From assembly GCF_020520425.1 (NCBI RefSeq), contig NC_079490.1, positions 4,898,001-4,962,000 on the forward strand: a stretch of DNA of 64,000 bases, given 5' to 3'. The notes under the pieces were generated by a model that saw only the letters and a list, made by a program, of their open reading frames with translations, did not search any database and was not told the origin of the DNA. The position numbers were made by a program, and so were the translations under genes. The DNA is from Spinacia oleracea (Eukaryota; Streptophyta; Magnoliopsida; Caryophyllales; Amaranthaceae). Every line of letters begins with the position of its first letter. The stretch's first letter is position 1. Of the stretch, positions 9,542 to 20,599 are shown piece by piece.

Positions 9542-9907
9542 ACAATGGGCTATGTAATTGATCGACGACCCACATCAACAAACGGCCTTAAAAATGTTAT
9601 GCTTTACGGTCTCTAAATTACGACTTAAAACGTAAATATATAGCTCTAATTCAACCCTCGTACAAAGTATAAAAAGTTGATATTCCAAAACTGTGCATAG
9701 ATTGTAGTTTTGGCCCGGTAATGTCTCGAACCTTTTACCCTAGGCATCTAGAGAGGATCTTTACCCATTTGACCTTTCTTAATTAATATACCAAATATAT
9801 ATAAACCCAATACTTTTGCTATTAATTAAAGGGACGATTAGGGTAAACTCTTTTTAGGAGTACTAGCTGCAAGGTTGTCGCCTTTCCATGTAATTTTTGT
9901 TTGGATG

Positions 9908-10195
9908 CAAAAGGTCTTGCGCGCACAAGGTGTACAATAAATTTATTGTACACCAAGATAACTTTTATGCAATTTTTTGTAACTTTTATATTATAAAATT
10001 AAATAATTGTTAGATAAACATTTTAAAGGGTTAAATGATTAATTTATACATTATTAGTGATTTTGAAGAAATAATTTGTATTCAAATAAAAAAAATTATC
10101 ATTAAAAAATAGATAACTTTTACATATATAAATGTAAATTTTAAGTATTTTGAGTCAGTTTTTACTGCGGTGTACAATATTTATTGTACACCCAT
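9908..10195 (+). repeat. Interspersed repeat family R1, copy 2
   Basis: Starts AAAAGGTCTTGCGCGCACAA like copy 1 and runs through the same AT-rich body. It ends with GCGGTGTACAATATTTATTG, which resembles the start in inverted form and suggests terminal inverted repeats of about 20 bp. No coding content. Confidence 0.6.
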
Positions 10196-10963
10196 TATAA
10201 ATAAGAATTTGTGCTCCCTATATTGGTAAACTAAATGCATAACACTTGCATACAAAAGACTATTCATCAGCCAACTTTAATTATCATTCTTTCAACGTAA
10301 CATGTAAAAATAAACATAGTAAAGTAAAATTTTGTTAAAGTTAATGCGAGAATTCCAAACATCAAGTTTTTATAATGTTTACTTATACGCAATTAGAGAT
10401 GTTAATATTCAAAGAAGCGTGTTGGAATACTTAATAAAAAATAATACTTGAATTTAACAAAAAAAAAGGTTAAATTAGACCTTCAAAAAAAGTTAGACTA
10501 ATTGTATGAAACAACCTCATATATTATTTGAATTTAACAAAACCCAATTTGTAAACCCTAGAAAACAATAAAAAAAAAAATTAAAACCTAATTATTGAAT
10601 TATTCATGTTGTTGATGAAGACGGTAATGGGGATAAGTGTAATCATTAACACGTTTAAACTGGTCAGGGTCATTACGTCCCCGGTATAAGAAGATGCTAT
10701 TACCACCAAAAACACCACCAAACGCAAGGGAAGCGCGTGTAGCAGAACGAAGGCCACGAGGGGCCCACATAATGGCAGCGGCGGTGGCCAAGGCGGGTCC
10801 TTCGATCCATGTATCAGCCTGCTCACCTAGAACTCCAACCATGGCGGCCGCCGAGAGGTCGGTGGCGATCGTAAATAGCACCCAAAACGCACCAAGGCGC
10901 GGCGCGTTAGCGCGTGCTGCATTAATTCCGGCGGAGAATTTGGAATTAATTGGAATTGTTTTA

Positions 10964-11759
10964 GGCTGCGTTCTATTTACCTGATTTCCACTTATTTTTC
11001 CTGAACTTATCTTATCTGAACTTAATTGAACTTATCTGAACTTATTAGAACTTACTTATTTAATTTAATAGGTAGTAGTTGATAGTGGAGTATTATTTTA
11101 ATGTAGTTAGTGAGAAATGTGTAAAGGGGTGGGGTTGGGGGAGAGTAGGGGTTGAATTTTTAATTATTTTTTGTATGTAGTAGGGGGTAGGTGGGTTAAT
11201 AGGGGTGGAGTGAGAAATAATACTCTCTCCGTATTTTTTTAAGAGATACACTTGGCCAGGCACGGGTATTAAGAAGAATAATTGAATGAAATAAAATAAT
11301 AATAAAGCAAGTGGGGTTGGATAGATATTTTAATAATTAAATATGTGGGGACCATGTCTTTTTGGTGGGTGGAGGGTGGGGTAGGTTTATGAAAATATTT
11401 GTTTAATAGGATGGTGGGTGATAGGGTATATTAGATGTATTATTTAATTAGATGGTGGGGTTGATAAGTTACTAAAAATGGCAAGTGTATATCTTAAATA
11501 AATACGGCCGGAAAAGACAAGTGTATCCCTTAAATAAATACGGAGGGAGTATAATATTATTAGAATATTTCCATTTTTAGAAACAGGTCAAGTATTAAGG
11601 GACGGCCCGATAAGGAAAACAGGTCAAGTATTCCGGGACGGAGGGAGTATCAAAACTTATTTTAGTTATAAATTGTATTTGCCAACCCTTATTTTTCCTG
11701 AACTTATCTGAACTTGTTTTTCCTGAAATAAGTGGAAATAAGGTGAACAGAACATGGCC
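10964..11759. mobile_element. Tourist-like (PIF/Harbinger) MITE inside the Tim17-like coding region
   Basis: The ends GGCTGCGTTCTATTTACCTG and the inverted CAGGTAAAT-like right end (AATAAGGTGAACAGAACATGGCC in reverse) are flanked by TTA on both sides (10961-10963 and 11760-11762). Subterminal CTTATCTGAACTTA repeats are present. The 796-bp total includes nested Stowaway sequence at 11223-11549 and a second Stowaway-like end at about 11634-11648, so the MITE itself was shorter. Confidence 0.8.
11223..11549. mobile_element. Stowaway-type MITE nested in the Tourist-like element
   Basis: Ends CTCTCTCCGTATTTTTTTAA and AAATAAATACGGAGGGAG are inverted repeats, flanked by TA (11221-11222 and 11550-11551). 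Subterminal AGATACACTTG and CAAGTGTATC blocks are also complementary. Its position inside 10964-11759 makes it younger than that element. Confidence 0.8.
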
Positions 11760-12245
11760 TTAGTGCAGACGGCCTTGAGGAAGTGGTAAAAGGATCCGCC
11801 GATGCTGCCGAAGGTGAACCCTATTCCGATGCCATCAAATTCGGAAAGTATATCATTGTCGTTGAATGGCTTATCAAGAGTTAAATACATGCGTGTAAAA
11901 TTTGGGGTTTCATGCTTAGAATTCATGGTGAATTTTGTGGATGAATCAACGAATGATGGATGGATAGAAAACAGAGGGAGGGTTTATAACTTGGGTTTTC
12001 TATGGGTTTTAGGCCCGTTTAAGAGTTTTGAAGATTAATTAGGGAAGGCAATTCAAAAGATGAATTTGGTGTATGAATTTGGTAATATTATCTTTTTTAG
12101 GGCAATATCTATTTTATTAGCACTTAAAGCAATAGTGATATACTAAATTCATATACCATAAATTACTTTTCTGGAATCAAAAGTTTTTTTGTTTTATTTA
12201 TTTATTTATTTTTACAGTTCTAATTGTTCGCAGGCCTAACATTCA

Positions 12246-12256
12246 TCTCTATTATA
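12246..12256 (+). mobile_element. Helitron E', first 11 bp of a plus-strand Helitron
   Basis: TCTCTATTATA stands directly after an A and directly before the 3' end of a minus-strand Helitron (12257-15554). The sequence resuming at 15555, TAAGTGAAGAGCTG, completes the standard 5' terminus. This is therefore the detached tip of a Helitron that was hit at its own A^T 11 bp from the end. Confidence 0.8.
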
Positions 12257-13071
12257 CTAGTCTTATATGCAAGCGATACGTGCCGATATTTTTAAAAATT
12301 TGATTTTATACATACGTAAGTAATTTTCGAACGTTTTATACAAAAAATTGTTTGTAACTTGTAAGGGTATTATCGACATCTTATGTGAACACCTTAAGTG
12401 TTAATTATAAGTAACTGAACTAAAGTAAGTGTTAATTATAAGTAACTGAATTATAAGTGTTAAGCATGATGCATTAAAGTAGTTATTTCAATAACCTTCT
12501 CATATAAAAATAGAAATGGTAGTAATAGAATATATGAAATAAGTGTGTTCAAGTTCTACAATTTTGGCCCCGATCTTTTCTGAATTAAACACATTTGATA
12601 TCAAGAACTAAGATAATTCAAAGAGGTTGCTAGGAGAGGAAGACAAAGAAGAATAAAACAATGAATAAAAAAACTAAATCCAGATACGTCCATATAATGA
12701 TGCTTACAAAGAGAGCCATAAAAGGGATCTCGGAAGAAGGAATTTAAGGTCAAATTTTGTTATTAAGAAAGAGGCGGGAAACTGTGGCATAAATTAATAT
12801 TCTAACCTCAGAAATTAATATGATTCTAGTTACTATATATGTTTGTTGGATATGCAAACAGTATAAATTAATACTCTAACAACAAACTGTGGCAGGAAAG
12901 AGGCAAGCTCTCAAGAAATCTTGCATACAATGATTGAGACTCATATGCATATTTGCTTGTAAGAACGGAAATTGAAACAAACTACATAACATACATATTC
13001 ATCCCTTGGAGGATCATATCATGAGGTGGCAAGTTTGCTAGTCCTAGTTCAGCAGCTGCAACTCTGCAAGA

Positions 13072-13167
13072 TCATCTATAGCTAGCCTTCAAAATTCTTT
13101 GCTGACGTGATTCTTCATGTCTCTTCAATTCTTCCATGTCCTTGTATTTTCCAGTTACATTGACGTC
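13072..13167 (-). other. Possible captured last exon in Helitron D
   Basis: On the minus strand an acceptor-like TTTTAG is followed by a short frame, DVNVTGKYKDMEELKRHEES through RILKASYR and a TGA. It looks coding (charged, helical) and ends like a C-terminus, but I do not recognise the family. Confidence 0.3.
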
Positions 13168-13627
13168 CTAAAATTGTCCAAATTTGATATTAATAAAGAT
13201 AGGACATCAATGAGTGGCAAGAAAGATAGGTAGGAAAATCTACCCTTCCTAAAATTGGATTATCATGGGATTCAAAAACTAAAAAAGGAAATAAAATAAA
13301 ATAAAAACACAAATCCAAAACCACTAAATTTAGCTGTAATTTCTTTTCTTGGTCAAATCCCAGCTCAATTTTCCAAAAATACACATAATCAAAACCCCAT
13401 TTTGCATATCTCAAAATATTTTGAACATTAATTCAAATGGCAAACCCCCATCGACAAAATATTAGGCCAAAGACGCGGGATCAAATCACGTCTACACCAT
13501 TGCCAAATTTCTGAAAACATTGAAATTTAAAAATTCATTGCTTATCATCACAATATTTCTATGGAAAAAACTCATTAAAATTCAAAATGAATTATTTCCA
13601 ATAAAAAAAAGTTTCTAAAAATTGTTA

Positions 13628-14451
13628 GGTTTTTTTGCCAAAAAGGACCTTTTATAAACGTTTTTTTGCGAGAAAGGACCTTTTATGACGAAATTGGTGA
13701 AATGGGACCTAAAACATAAAAAATTTTGTTGATTGGGACCTTTTACCGGTTTCTTGGAGTTGACAGATTCCGGCAACAACTTTGACACGTGGCAACCGGA
13801 GAAGGCCACGTGTCCATTTAATGATTTAAAAAAAAAAAAAAAAAATCCCCCAATAAAAAAAAAAAAATCGATTTTTTTTTTGCCCCAAATCGGTTTTTTT
13901 TTTTTTTTGCCCCAAATCGATAATTTTTTTTTGTGCCCCAAATCGATTTTTTTTTTGCCCCAATCGATTTTTTTTTGCTCCAATTCTCCCTCCAAAATCC
14001 CAATTGCCTTAAAGTTCGTCGCTGAAATTGTCTGCCACGAATTGTTATTCATAGCCACATGAATGAGGTTTGCTATTTTTCCCCCTCAAATTCCTCCTCA
14101 ATTGTTCTAATTTTGCGTCGAAAAAATTAGGGTTCTTCGCAAAATTGGGGCATAAAAAAAGAAATTCGATTTGGGGCAAAAAAAAAATCGATAAATTTTT
14201 TTTTTTTAGGCAAAATATTTTTTTACTTTTGTTGGGCAATTTTTTTTAATTTTTTAATCATTAAATGGACAAGTGGCACTCTCCGGTTGCCACGTGTCAA
14301 AGTCGTTGCCGGAATCTTGGGTCAACTCCAAAAAACCGGCAAAAGGTCCCAATCAACAAAAAAATTTATGTTTTAGGTCCCATTTCACCAATTTCGTCAT
14401 AAAAGGTCCTTTCTCGCAAAAAACCGTTTATAAAAGGTCTTTTTTGGCAAA
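13628..14451. mobile_element. Mutator-like MITE with ~200-bp terminal inverted repeats
   Basis: The left arm from GGTTTTTTTGCCAAAAAGGA to about 13828 is matched in reverse by about 14255-14451 (both include ACACGTGGCAACCGGAG or its complement). A 9-bp duplication AAATTGTTA flanks it (13619-13627 and 14452-14460), as in Mutator elements. The centre is a facing array of CCCCAAATCGATTTTTTTT blocks. It is inserted in Helitron D immediately beside the captured kinase exon. Confidence 0.8.
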
Positions 14452-14460
14452 AAATTGTTA

Positions 14461-14802
14461 ATTCACCTTCTCTAATTTCTCAAAAGCGTTAACACGGAGG
14501 GGAAACCAACCATGAATAGCCTCACCGGCAATCGCACAAAGCCACGTCGGCCAACCAGCGGCCACATGGTCACCCTCCACATACTTCTACAAATTCCCCA
14601 ACCTAAAACTGACCGACTCGCTCCCACACGTAAAGCTAACTCGACCTAACTCACTTCCAGCCTTCTTCCTACTCTCGGAATCAGTGGGCCCCACCTTACT
14701 CCGAACCGAACCCTTCACCACGACCACATTGTCCCTGAATATACCAGAGTAGTCCGCCGCCGGCGTCACTGACACATCTCCTTTCGAACTCACACACCTC
14801 AT
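14461..14802 (-). pseudogene. Captured N-terminal exon of a CDK-like protein kinase (IBS1/CRK-type)
   Basis: The minus strand from 14802 reads MRCVSSKGDVSVTPAADYSG, then a Ser/Lys-rich stretch. In another frame it continues with VAAGWPTWLCAIAGEAIHGW and FPLRVNAFEKLEKV. That order (MGCVSSK-type myristoylation start, then AAGWPxWLxxxAGEAIxGW, then FEKLxK) is the N-terminus of plant Cdc2-related kinases such as IBS1. The normal Gly2 is Arg here and the frame shifts within the exon. The kinase domain proper is missing because the Mutator-like MITE begins where the glycine loop would follow. Confidence 0.75.
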
Positions 14803-15262
14803 ATATTTTTTTTTCTAAATTAAAAAATACATCAAATTTAAACATGAAAAATCAGTACAAACATGAAAAATTAGTCAGGAGATATTTATGAAGTTTAAAT
14901 TCAATTAAATCCTACTTTATTAAAGTGCACCGACTATAATCAACCCAGATCAACAAAATAACACCAATTCTCTTAAAATAAAACAATAATTAGTACTTCA
15001 ATTGCAACGAACTTAGTAATGATCTGATCCAAAACCAAAGATCAGACATGAACAAAATCAAATCCACAACACCAAATTATCATCAAACACAGTAAAAATC
15101 ACAGAAATTCAACATGCAAAGATAGCAGGGAAATCTCACTTAATTCAAAGTAACTCAATTAGCACTAATTTGAAACAAAAACCATCGATTTAGGTGATAA
15201 AGGAAGAAAATAAAAACTCAGAAACACGAAAAATGTAAGAAATGATCAAGACGAACACTAAC

Positions 15263-15338
15263 CAAACAACGGATTATGTCCATTAAGAGCTGGGAATTGC
15301 TGCTTCCATTGTTGTTCTTCCTTAACTTCTACACCCAT
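15263..15338 (-). other. Possible captured first exon in Helitron D
   Basis: The minus strand has an ATG at 15338 and a frame MGVEVKEEQQWKQQFPALNG then HNPLF up to a GTTAGT-type donor at about 15261. It sits just inside the Helitron 5' end, where captured promoter and first exon pieces often lie. The family is not recognised. Confidence 0.3.
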
Positions 15339-15554
15339 TTTCTCCCAATTCTTGTTCTTTTTGATATTTGAGAGACGAGGATGGATTTTCTCTCTCCTTT
15401 AAGTTGGTATGAGCGGGTAGCAGTGGAATTTTCTAGGGTTTGGAAGGGAGGATGAGGGTTTAAATTAGGGGTGAGGGTATTATCGTCTTTTTTAAGGGGA
15501 CACCAAAAGCGTAGTTACTGTATTACCTTCAGCCCTTGCCTTATATAATAGAGA

Positions 15555-16497
15555 TAAGTGAAGAGCTGGGATTATTTTTCGTAAATCCACTTTTGTTGTC
15601 CCCCTTAGAATAGCCCATTATACCCTTGGTAATTGAAAATACAATGTATTAAAAAAAAAAAAAACAGAAACGCCTATCAATATAACCCAAAACCTTCGAA
15701 TCTCCACAAATCAAAACACACACTAAGAATAAACACAATCACAAAGAAAAATATCTCAGAAAACCTTCAAATCTCTCTCTCTCTCTCTCCAAAATCACCT
15801 GATTTGTTTTCCCCAAATTTGAATTCGAAACTTTTCGAGAATTTGATTTTCTCTCTATATTTCTTTTGAACATTTTGAATTATCTCTAGTGGAGTAGAGT
15901 GGAACATCTGAGTTATTTCCAGTTTGCACGCCACCAACGCCCTCTAAAGTCTAAACTAATGTACCACTTTTTCTTTGACTAAATAGTTTGTTGTGCTTTA
16001 TGTCTGTTTTTTTTTTATTTGAATTAGGACCCTGCATAAGGGAGTGCTCCACGTCTTCAATATAAGCAAATAGCATGAGATCGAATGTTTGTTTCTTTTG
16101 TTTATGTTTATATGTTTTTGTTTTATATGAAATCTAATTGTTTTCTTAATTTTCTATGTTTCTTTCTTTTGTTCACTTTGTTTAAGGATCATACTATGTA
16201 CTTCTTAATCTTGATTCAATCTTCAAGATTCTTTTAATACATACTACTATTATCTGATAAAAACTTTAATACGTGATGACCCATATGAAAAAAGTTGGGT
16301 GTCAGTTTTCGGCGGTAGTTTTCCTTCAATAGTGCATGGTTATTGTGTGCTTCTTTCATATTAGACATATGAAAGGAAAGGTTGCCTTTATTGAGAAGAT
16401 TGTCATGAGATGCTTATATTCAACTTGAAAACATAAGGATTTGGCAACGATATCTAATGATTCTGGAGAATATGATTTATCTTTGAACTACTATGTA
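15555..16497 (+). mobile_element. Helitron E', body resuming after the Helitron D insertion
   Basis: TAAGTGAAGAGCTGGGATTA continues the terminus cut at 12256 and then shows this family's subterminal landmarks (CACTTTTGTTGTCCCCCTTA, ATTATACCC). A pure CT run lies at about 15774-15789 in a leader-like stretch. I found no credible 3' hairpin with CTAG before 18 kb, so the right limit is unknown; the coordinate given is only where the next element starts. Confidence 0.6.
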
Positions 16498-16759
16498 CTC
16501 CCTCCGTCCCGGAATACTTACACCATTTTGACTGGATACGCTTGCCAATACACGATTTGACCACCAATATCTTGAACTACATATTATAAAATCCTATGGC
16601 ACATTAATATTTTGAAAATAATAATTAAGATTAAGCCACCAATCTAAAACTATATACTAACATATGTTTTCATATACTAGAAATAAAATATGGTTAAAGT
16701 GAATTTTGTGAATAGTGAAAAAAAGTCAAAACGGTGCGAATATTACGGGGCGGAGGGAA
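16498..16759. mobile_element. Stowaway-type MITE
   Basis: Ends CTCCCTCCGTCCCGGAATAC and a right end GGGGCGGAGGGAA are imperfect inverted repeats, with TA on both sides. Subterminal TTGACTGG and GTCAAAACGGTG face each other. Non-coding. Confidence 0.8.
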
Positions 16760-17248
16760 TATAACTTTACCTTAAATTTGTTTATTTGATCTTTTTATCA
16801 TTGTCATGTTTAGTCATTCGATGAAATATGCTTAGGTATATATGTCAAATGAGACGGTTAAATTATTCTTGAGTTGGGTTATCATTTTCATATTTATTCA
16901 CTTCTTTCTCTAATGTGTGTTCTGATTTTTCTCTAAGGAGGGGTCGAGAGTAATCCCAACTTTTAGAGTATTATCTTTAAAACCGGTCATTTTTTTCAAT
17001 CAATTAAATCCTCTTCCACATTGCCTGTGGTAATATATTGGTAAACTAATGCATAACACTTACAAAAGACCTTTGCTTACCCTAATGATTCAGGATTTAG
17101 TCTGGCAAAAACCTATTTCCAACAAAATTCACTTAATTTTTTGGATTGTTCTCCAACCATACATATCCTGAATTCCTGATATCTCGTATATACATTAGAG
17201 TATTATACTAACTGTACGAAACAATCTCATGTATTATTTGTATTATAC

Positions 17249-17410
17249 TTCCTCCGTTTCTTTACGCTTAAAAAAATGTGCCCAAAAATCAAAACTTTGA
17301 CCATAAATTCTCTATCTTGTTAGATTCGTCTCAAAATGTATTTTATAAATATCAAATTTTTATAATTTATTGTCATATAAAATTGGATATATTAACGGTC
17401 AAACATTACA
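17249..17410. mobile_element. Stowaway-type MITE, one end only
   Basis: TA followed by CTTCCTCCGTTTCTTTACGC marks a left Stowaway terminus, and the body resembles the MITE at 7220. The opposite terminus is absent, so the copy is truncated. It lies in the 3' flank of the second Tim17-like copy and is missing from the first. Confidence 0.55.
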
Positions 17411-17587
17411 CTGGAAACTTCATAAAAAAACTTCATAAAAAATTAGACTATGTACGAAACAACCTCATGTATTATTTGAATTTAACAAAAATAAAAAAAA
17501 CAAATTTGTAGCTATTTTCTGGCCTAAAAAACTCAATATGTAAACCCTAAATAAAAAAGAAGAAAAAAAAAGCAGCTTATTATTGAA

Positions 17588-18127
17588 TTATTCATGTTGT
17601 TGATTCTCGGCATGAAGACGGTAATAGGGATAAGTATAATCATTAACCCGTTTAAACTGATCAGGGTCATTAAGGACCCGGTATGAGAGTACGCTATGAC
17701 CACCAACAACACCACCAAACGCAAGGGAAGCGCGTGTAGCAGAACCAAGCCCACGAGGGGCCCGCGTAAGGGCAGCGCCAGCAGCAAACCCAGGTCATTC
17801 GATCCATCTATTAGCCTGCTCACCTAGAAATCCAACCGTGGCGGCCGACGAGAGGTTGGTGGCGATCGTAAATAGCACCCAAAACGCACCAAGGCGCGGC
17901 GCGTGAGCGCGTGCTGCATTGATTCCGGCGGAGAATCTGGAATTAATTGGAATTGTTTTAGTACAGACGGCGGCCTTGAGGAAGTGGTAAAAGGATCCGC
18001 CGATGCTGCCGACGGTGAACCCTATTCCGATGTCATCAAAGAAGGGAACTCTACCATTGTCGTAGTATGGCTTATCAAGACATAAATACATGCGTATAAA
18101 ATCTGGGGTTTCATGCGTAGAATTCAT
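17588..18127 (-). pseudogene. Tim17/Tim22/Tim23-family gene, copy 2, in-frame stop
   Basis: The minus strand from ATG 18127 (or in-frame 18139) encodes MNSTHETPDF, DDIGIGFTVGSIGGSFYHFL, NAARAHAPRLGAFWVLFTIA and GEQANRWIE. A TGA then replaces the GGA glycine codon of copy 1. The frame continues unbroken past it to the homologous end (NDPDQFKRVNDYTYPYYRLH) and stops at 17588-17590. Without that codon it would match the 175-aa copy at 10600-11926. The flanks are also shared (TTGGTAAACTAATGCATAAC near 17040 and 10225), so this is a segmental duplication. It could be a truncated 110-114 aa protein or dead. Confidence 0.8.
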
Positions 18128-18274
18128 GCTGAATTTCACAAATTCACGATTGATGGATAGAAGACGGAGGTTTAGGATTTTGTCAAGTTCTTTAATAGAA
18201 GATTTGGAGCCAGTTGGCTTTCTAAGGGGTTTAGGCCCGTTTAGGGGGTTTAGGCCCGTCCTTTGGGCCTAATA

Positions 18275-20076
18275 TCTATATTATTAAAGCAGAGTGTTGG
18301 TGAATGTGAGGACTCCAAATACTCAATCCTCTCTTCTCAGTTCTCACATATGCCACGTTAATTGTCGCATCATACTCCATTAAAAGGAAACCAATCAATC
18401 ACAACTTAAATCATGCACCATTCAAGCAAGAAAGAAAAAAAAAAAAATCAAACTAACAATAATAGGAAAATAACAATTGACATAAAAGGAAATAGAAAAT
18501 ATTGTATTAAATGAACGGAATATAAATACCAATAAATAAGGAAAACTAAAATAAAAATAAAAAAATCAGGTTGTTTATCTTTTGAAAGGAAATTTGAATA
18601 ACATAAATATAATGATTTACTATTTCGACACAAATTATCAAATATTATGAAATAATTGAAAAGTAATTCCAATCAATCTAATACATATGGAACGTCATTT
18701 TTTTAATTCTTTATTTAACGTATATTTAATCAATTTAATAAAAACAAAGTAGGCACTTCAGTTAAATGATTAAACCATACATTTTATAGTTTATTATTAA
18801 AAAAAAATAGAGTAAACAAACAATCCCCAAATATCAAAGAAAAATATACATAGCACCCCTGGCAAAAAGATGTAATATTGTAGGTGAGAGTAAAAAATAA
18901 GGAGCAAGGTAAAATTACTTTATCAGTCATTTGAATAAGGTATTATTAAGAGATACATGTGAGATGATGATGGTGGATGGCTTCGTGGTAGCTGAGAGAT
19001 TTTTACGGGTGATTGTGTGGGTTATTAAGAGGGTAGCTAATTCGGTCGTTGGTGGATCGGAGTGAGATTTTTTGTCCGCGATGGTGGGGATTTTGATTAC
19101 AATTTGGTTGGTTGGGATTTTTTGTTGATGGTGTAAAATTCCGTGATAGTTGGGTAAGATTTCTATCTTGGTGTTGGAGGTGGAAGGTTAGGATGGTAGA
19201 TGATTCTGGTGGATGTGGTCGTTGGATCGAGATGTGGTGGAATAATGTGAGGTGACATGATCAAACTAATGAACAACATATATATATATATATAAAGGAA
19301 TCAACTCAATTGATTCACTTATCTTTCTTCAAAACCTTAAAACAAACGCTCCTTAACATATATCCACTTGCACATTGCCAAAAACTATATAAATAGTACA
19401 TGGAGGAAAACAAGAATATGTTTAAGAGGAGATCATTAAAGTCGAACTAATAACAACATGTGAAAAAAGATTGCATACTACGAGAAAAAAATTCTCTGTA
19501 CTACGGAGTATTATTTACATATATACTTAGTCAACAATATGGAAACTCGAGATAAAACCTCATTCTTTATGAAGGATATATAACATCTTTTAAACAACTA
19601 AACTAAGAAAACTCATTAAATGAAAGGAATAATGGGTTCTAATAATCCAACCTATTAATAAAATCAGACAAAATATATTTATAGAAATTCACATCTTGAA
19701 TAATTATATGACAATTAGTACCATTTCAAGAAAATATTTATTTATAAAAATCAACTAACATCCATAAAATTATACAATGTCGCTATTGTAATTATTCTTA
19801 TAAACGTACTTCAAACTAGCTAAATATAGTAAATCAAAATTGAAATGATATAACCAGAAAATTCAGTTGACAACAACTTTTTGATAAGCTACTTTATTAG
19901 AATATGACATTTTGTCTTAGGCGTCTAGCAACATTTCAATTATAAAAATATTTCATAATTACTCCTTATTTATGTTATTACTACAAAAGAAGTGCATGTT
20001 TTTAAAAATCTAATGCACTATTTTATTTGTTTCCTAATTTATAGAAATCATGTGCATTAGCACGGGCCCATATTAG
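18275..20076 (+). mobile_element. Helitron F, second family, non-autonomous
   Basis: It begins TCTATATTATTAAAGCAGAG directly after an A, a very common plant Helitron start. It ends with a small hairpin (GTGC-ATTA-GCAC, 20052-20063) followed by GGGCCCATATTAG before a T, a TTAG variant of the CTRR terminus. The 1.8-kb interior is AT-rich, with an AT microsatellite at about 19280-19297 and a GT/GA-rich block at 18960-19260. I see no recognisable captured gene. Confidence 0.65.
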
Positions 20077-20421
20077 TTCATAATTAATTAAATATATACT
20101 ATAAGTTAGGCTACTGTTTCTACTTTGGACTCCCTGGTGTTTCTAGGAGTATTATTATTTGGTAAAGATCTTAATGTTTGATATAGTAATGTTCCGAAGT
20201 CTCACCGTATGTACTCATGGACAATATGCACTAATCTTTTCCCAAAAAGAAAATATAGTACATAGATTTAAAAAAAAAATTTACCATAAGATCTTACAAA
20301 TTATCACTAATTTAGAAATTACTCTGTATAATAGTCAAATTTGATAAATCACTAATTTAGAATATACTAACTTTTATATAAGGCGGTCTTACACAAAACC
20401 CACATTGGTGTCATATAAGTA

Positions 20422-20580
20422 ATTAAGCAATAAAATCAATTAGTTAAGCAATGAAACTAATTAGTTAAGATCTGAAACCAATTAGTTAATAAATGAAACT
20501 AATTAGTTAAACAATAGAACTAATTAGTTAAACAATAAAACCAATTAGTTAAACAACTAAACCAAATAGTTAATCAATTA
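20422..20580 (+). repeat. Minisatellite, ~20-bp unit around AATTAGTTAA
   Basis: About eight imperfect units of the type AAACTAATTAGTTAANNAAT lie in tandem. The array is bracketed by two direct copies of a short motif, GGCGGTCTTACACAAA at about 20382 and AGCAGTCTTACACAAA at about 20600, so the whole block may be a duplicated unit or element interior. Non-coding. Confidence 0.75.
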
Positions 20581-20599
20581 AAGTGGTCTTTTCGGTAAG

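Larger units (their letters stand above)
10600..11926 (-). pseudogene. Tim17/Tim22/Tim23-family gene, copy 1, split by a Tourist-like MITE
   Basis: From ATG at 11926 the minus strand encodes MNSKHETPNF, then GIGIGFTFGSIGGSFYHFLK, the first Tim17-type hydrophobic helix with its G-rich motif. After an insertion at 10964-11759 it continues with NAPRLGAFWVLFTIATDL and SATRASLAFGGVFGG to a stop at 10600-10602. Counting one copy of the TTA duplication, the two parts add to exactly 176 codons in frame. Tim17-family proteins are small inner-membrane or plastid-envelope translocase subunits with four helices. The host frame is otherwise open, so the MITE is the only visible lesion; it is either a recent knock-out or is tolerated by splicing. 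Confidence 0.8.
12257..15554 (-). mobile_element. Helitron D, complete minus-strand element inserted head-to-head
   Basis: On the minus strand it starts TCTCTATTATATAAGG at 15554 and ends ATATAAGACTAG at 12257, with an imperfect hairpin (GGCACGTATCGCTTGC) just before the end. On the plus strand A precedes and T follows, the Helitron target. Length 3298 bp including a nested Mutator-like MITE. No Rep/helicase. It carries a CDK-like kinase exon and two smaller exon-like pieces. The 12.3-13.6 kb part is AT-rich non-coding sequence with a small tandem repeat at about 12399-12462. Confidence 0.82.

Noticed and set aside
9175-9581. Open frames of 60-75 codons
   Set aside because: They follow the GGGCCG composition of the hAT MITE; the same happens at 26735-27240 and 44375-44660.
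10694-10984. A 96-codon plus-strand frame
   Set aside because: It is the antisense of the Tim17-like coding region, which has clear family motifs on the minus strand.
13615-14062. Two overlapping frames of 100-150 codons on opposite strands
   Set aside because: Lys/Phe-rich translations of the poly-T and CCCCAAATCGATT core of the Mutator-like MITE.
20422-20580. A CRISPR-like array
   Set aside because: The units are contiguous and imperfect with no spacers, and the DNA is a plant nuclear genome.
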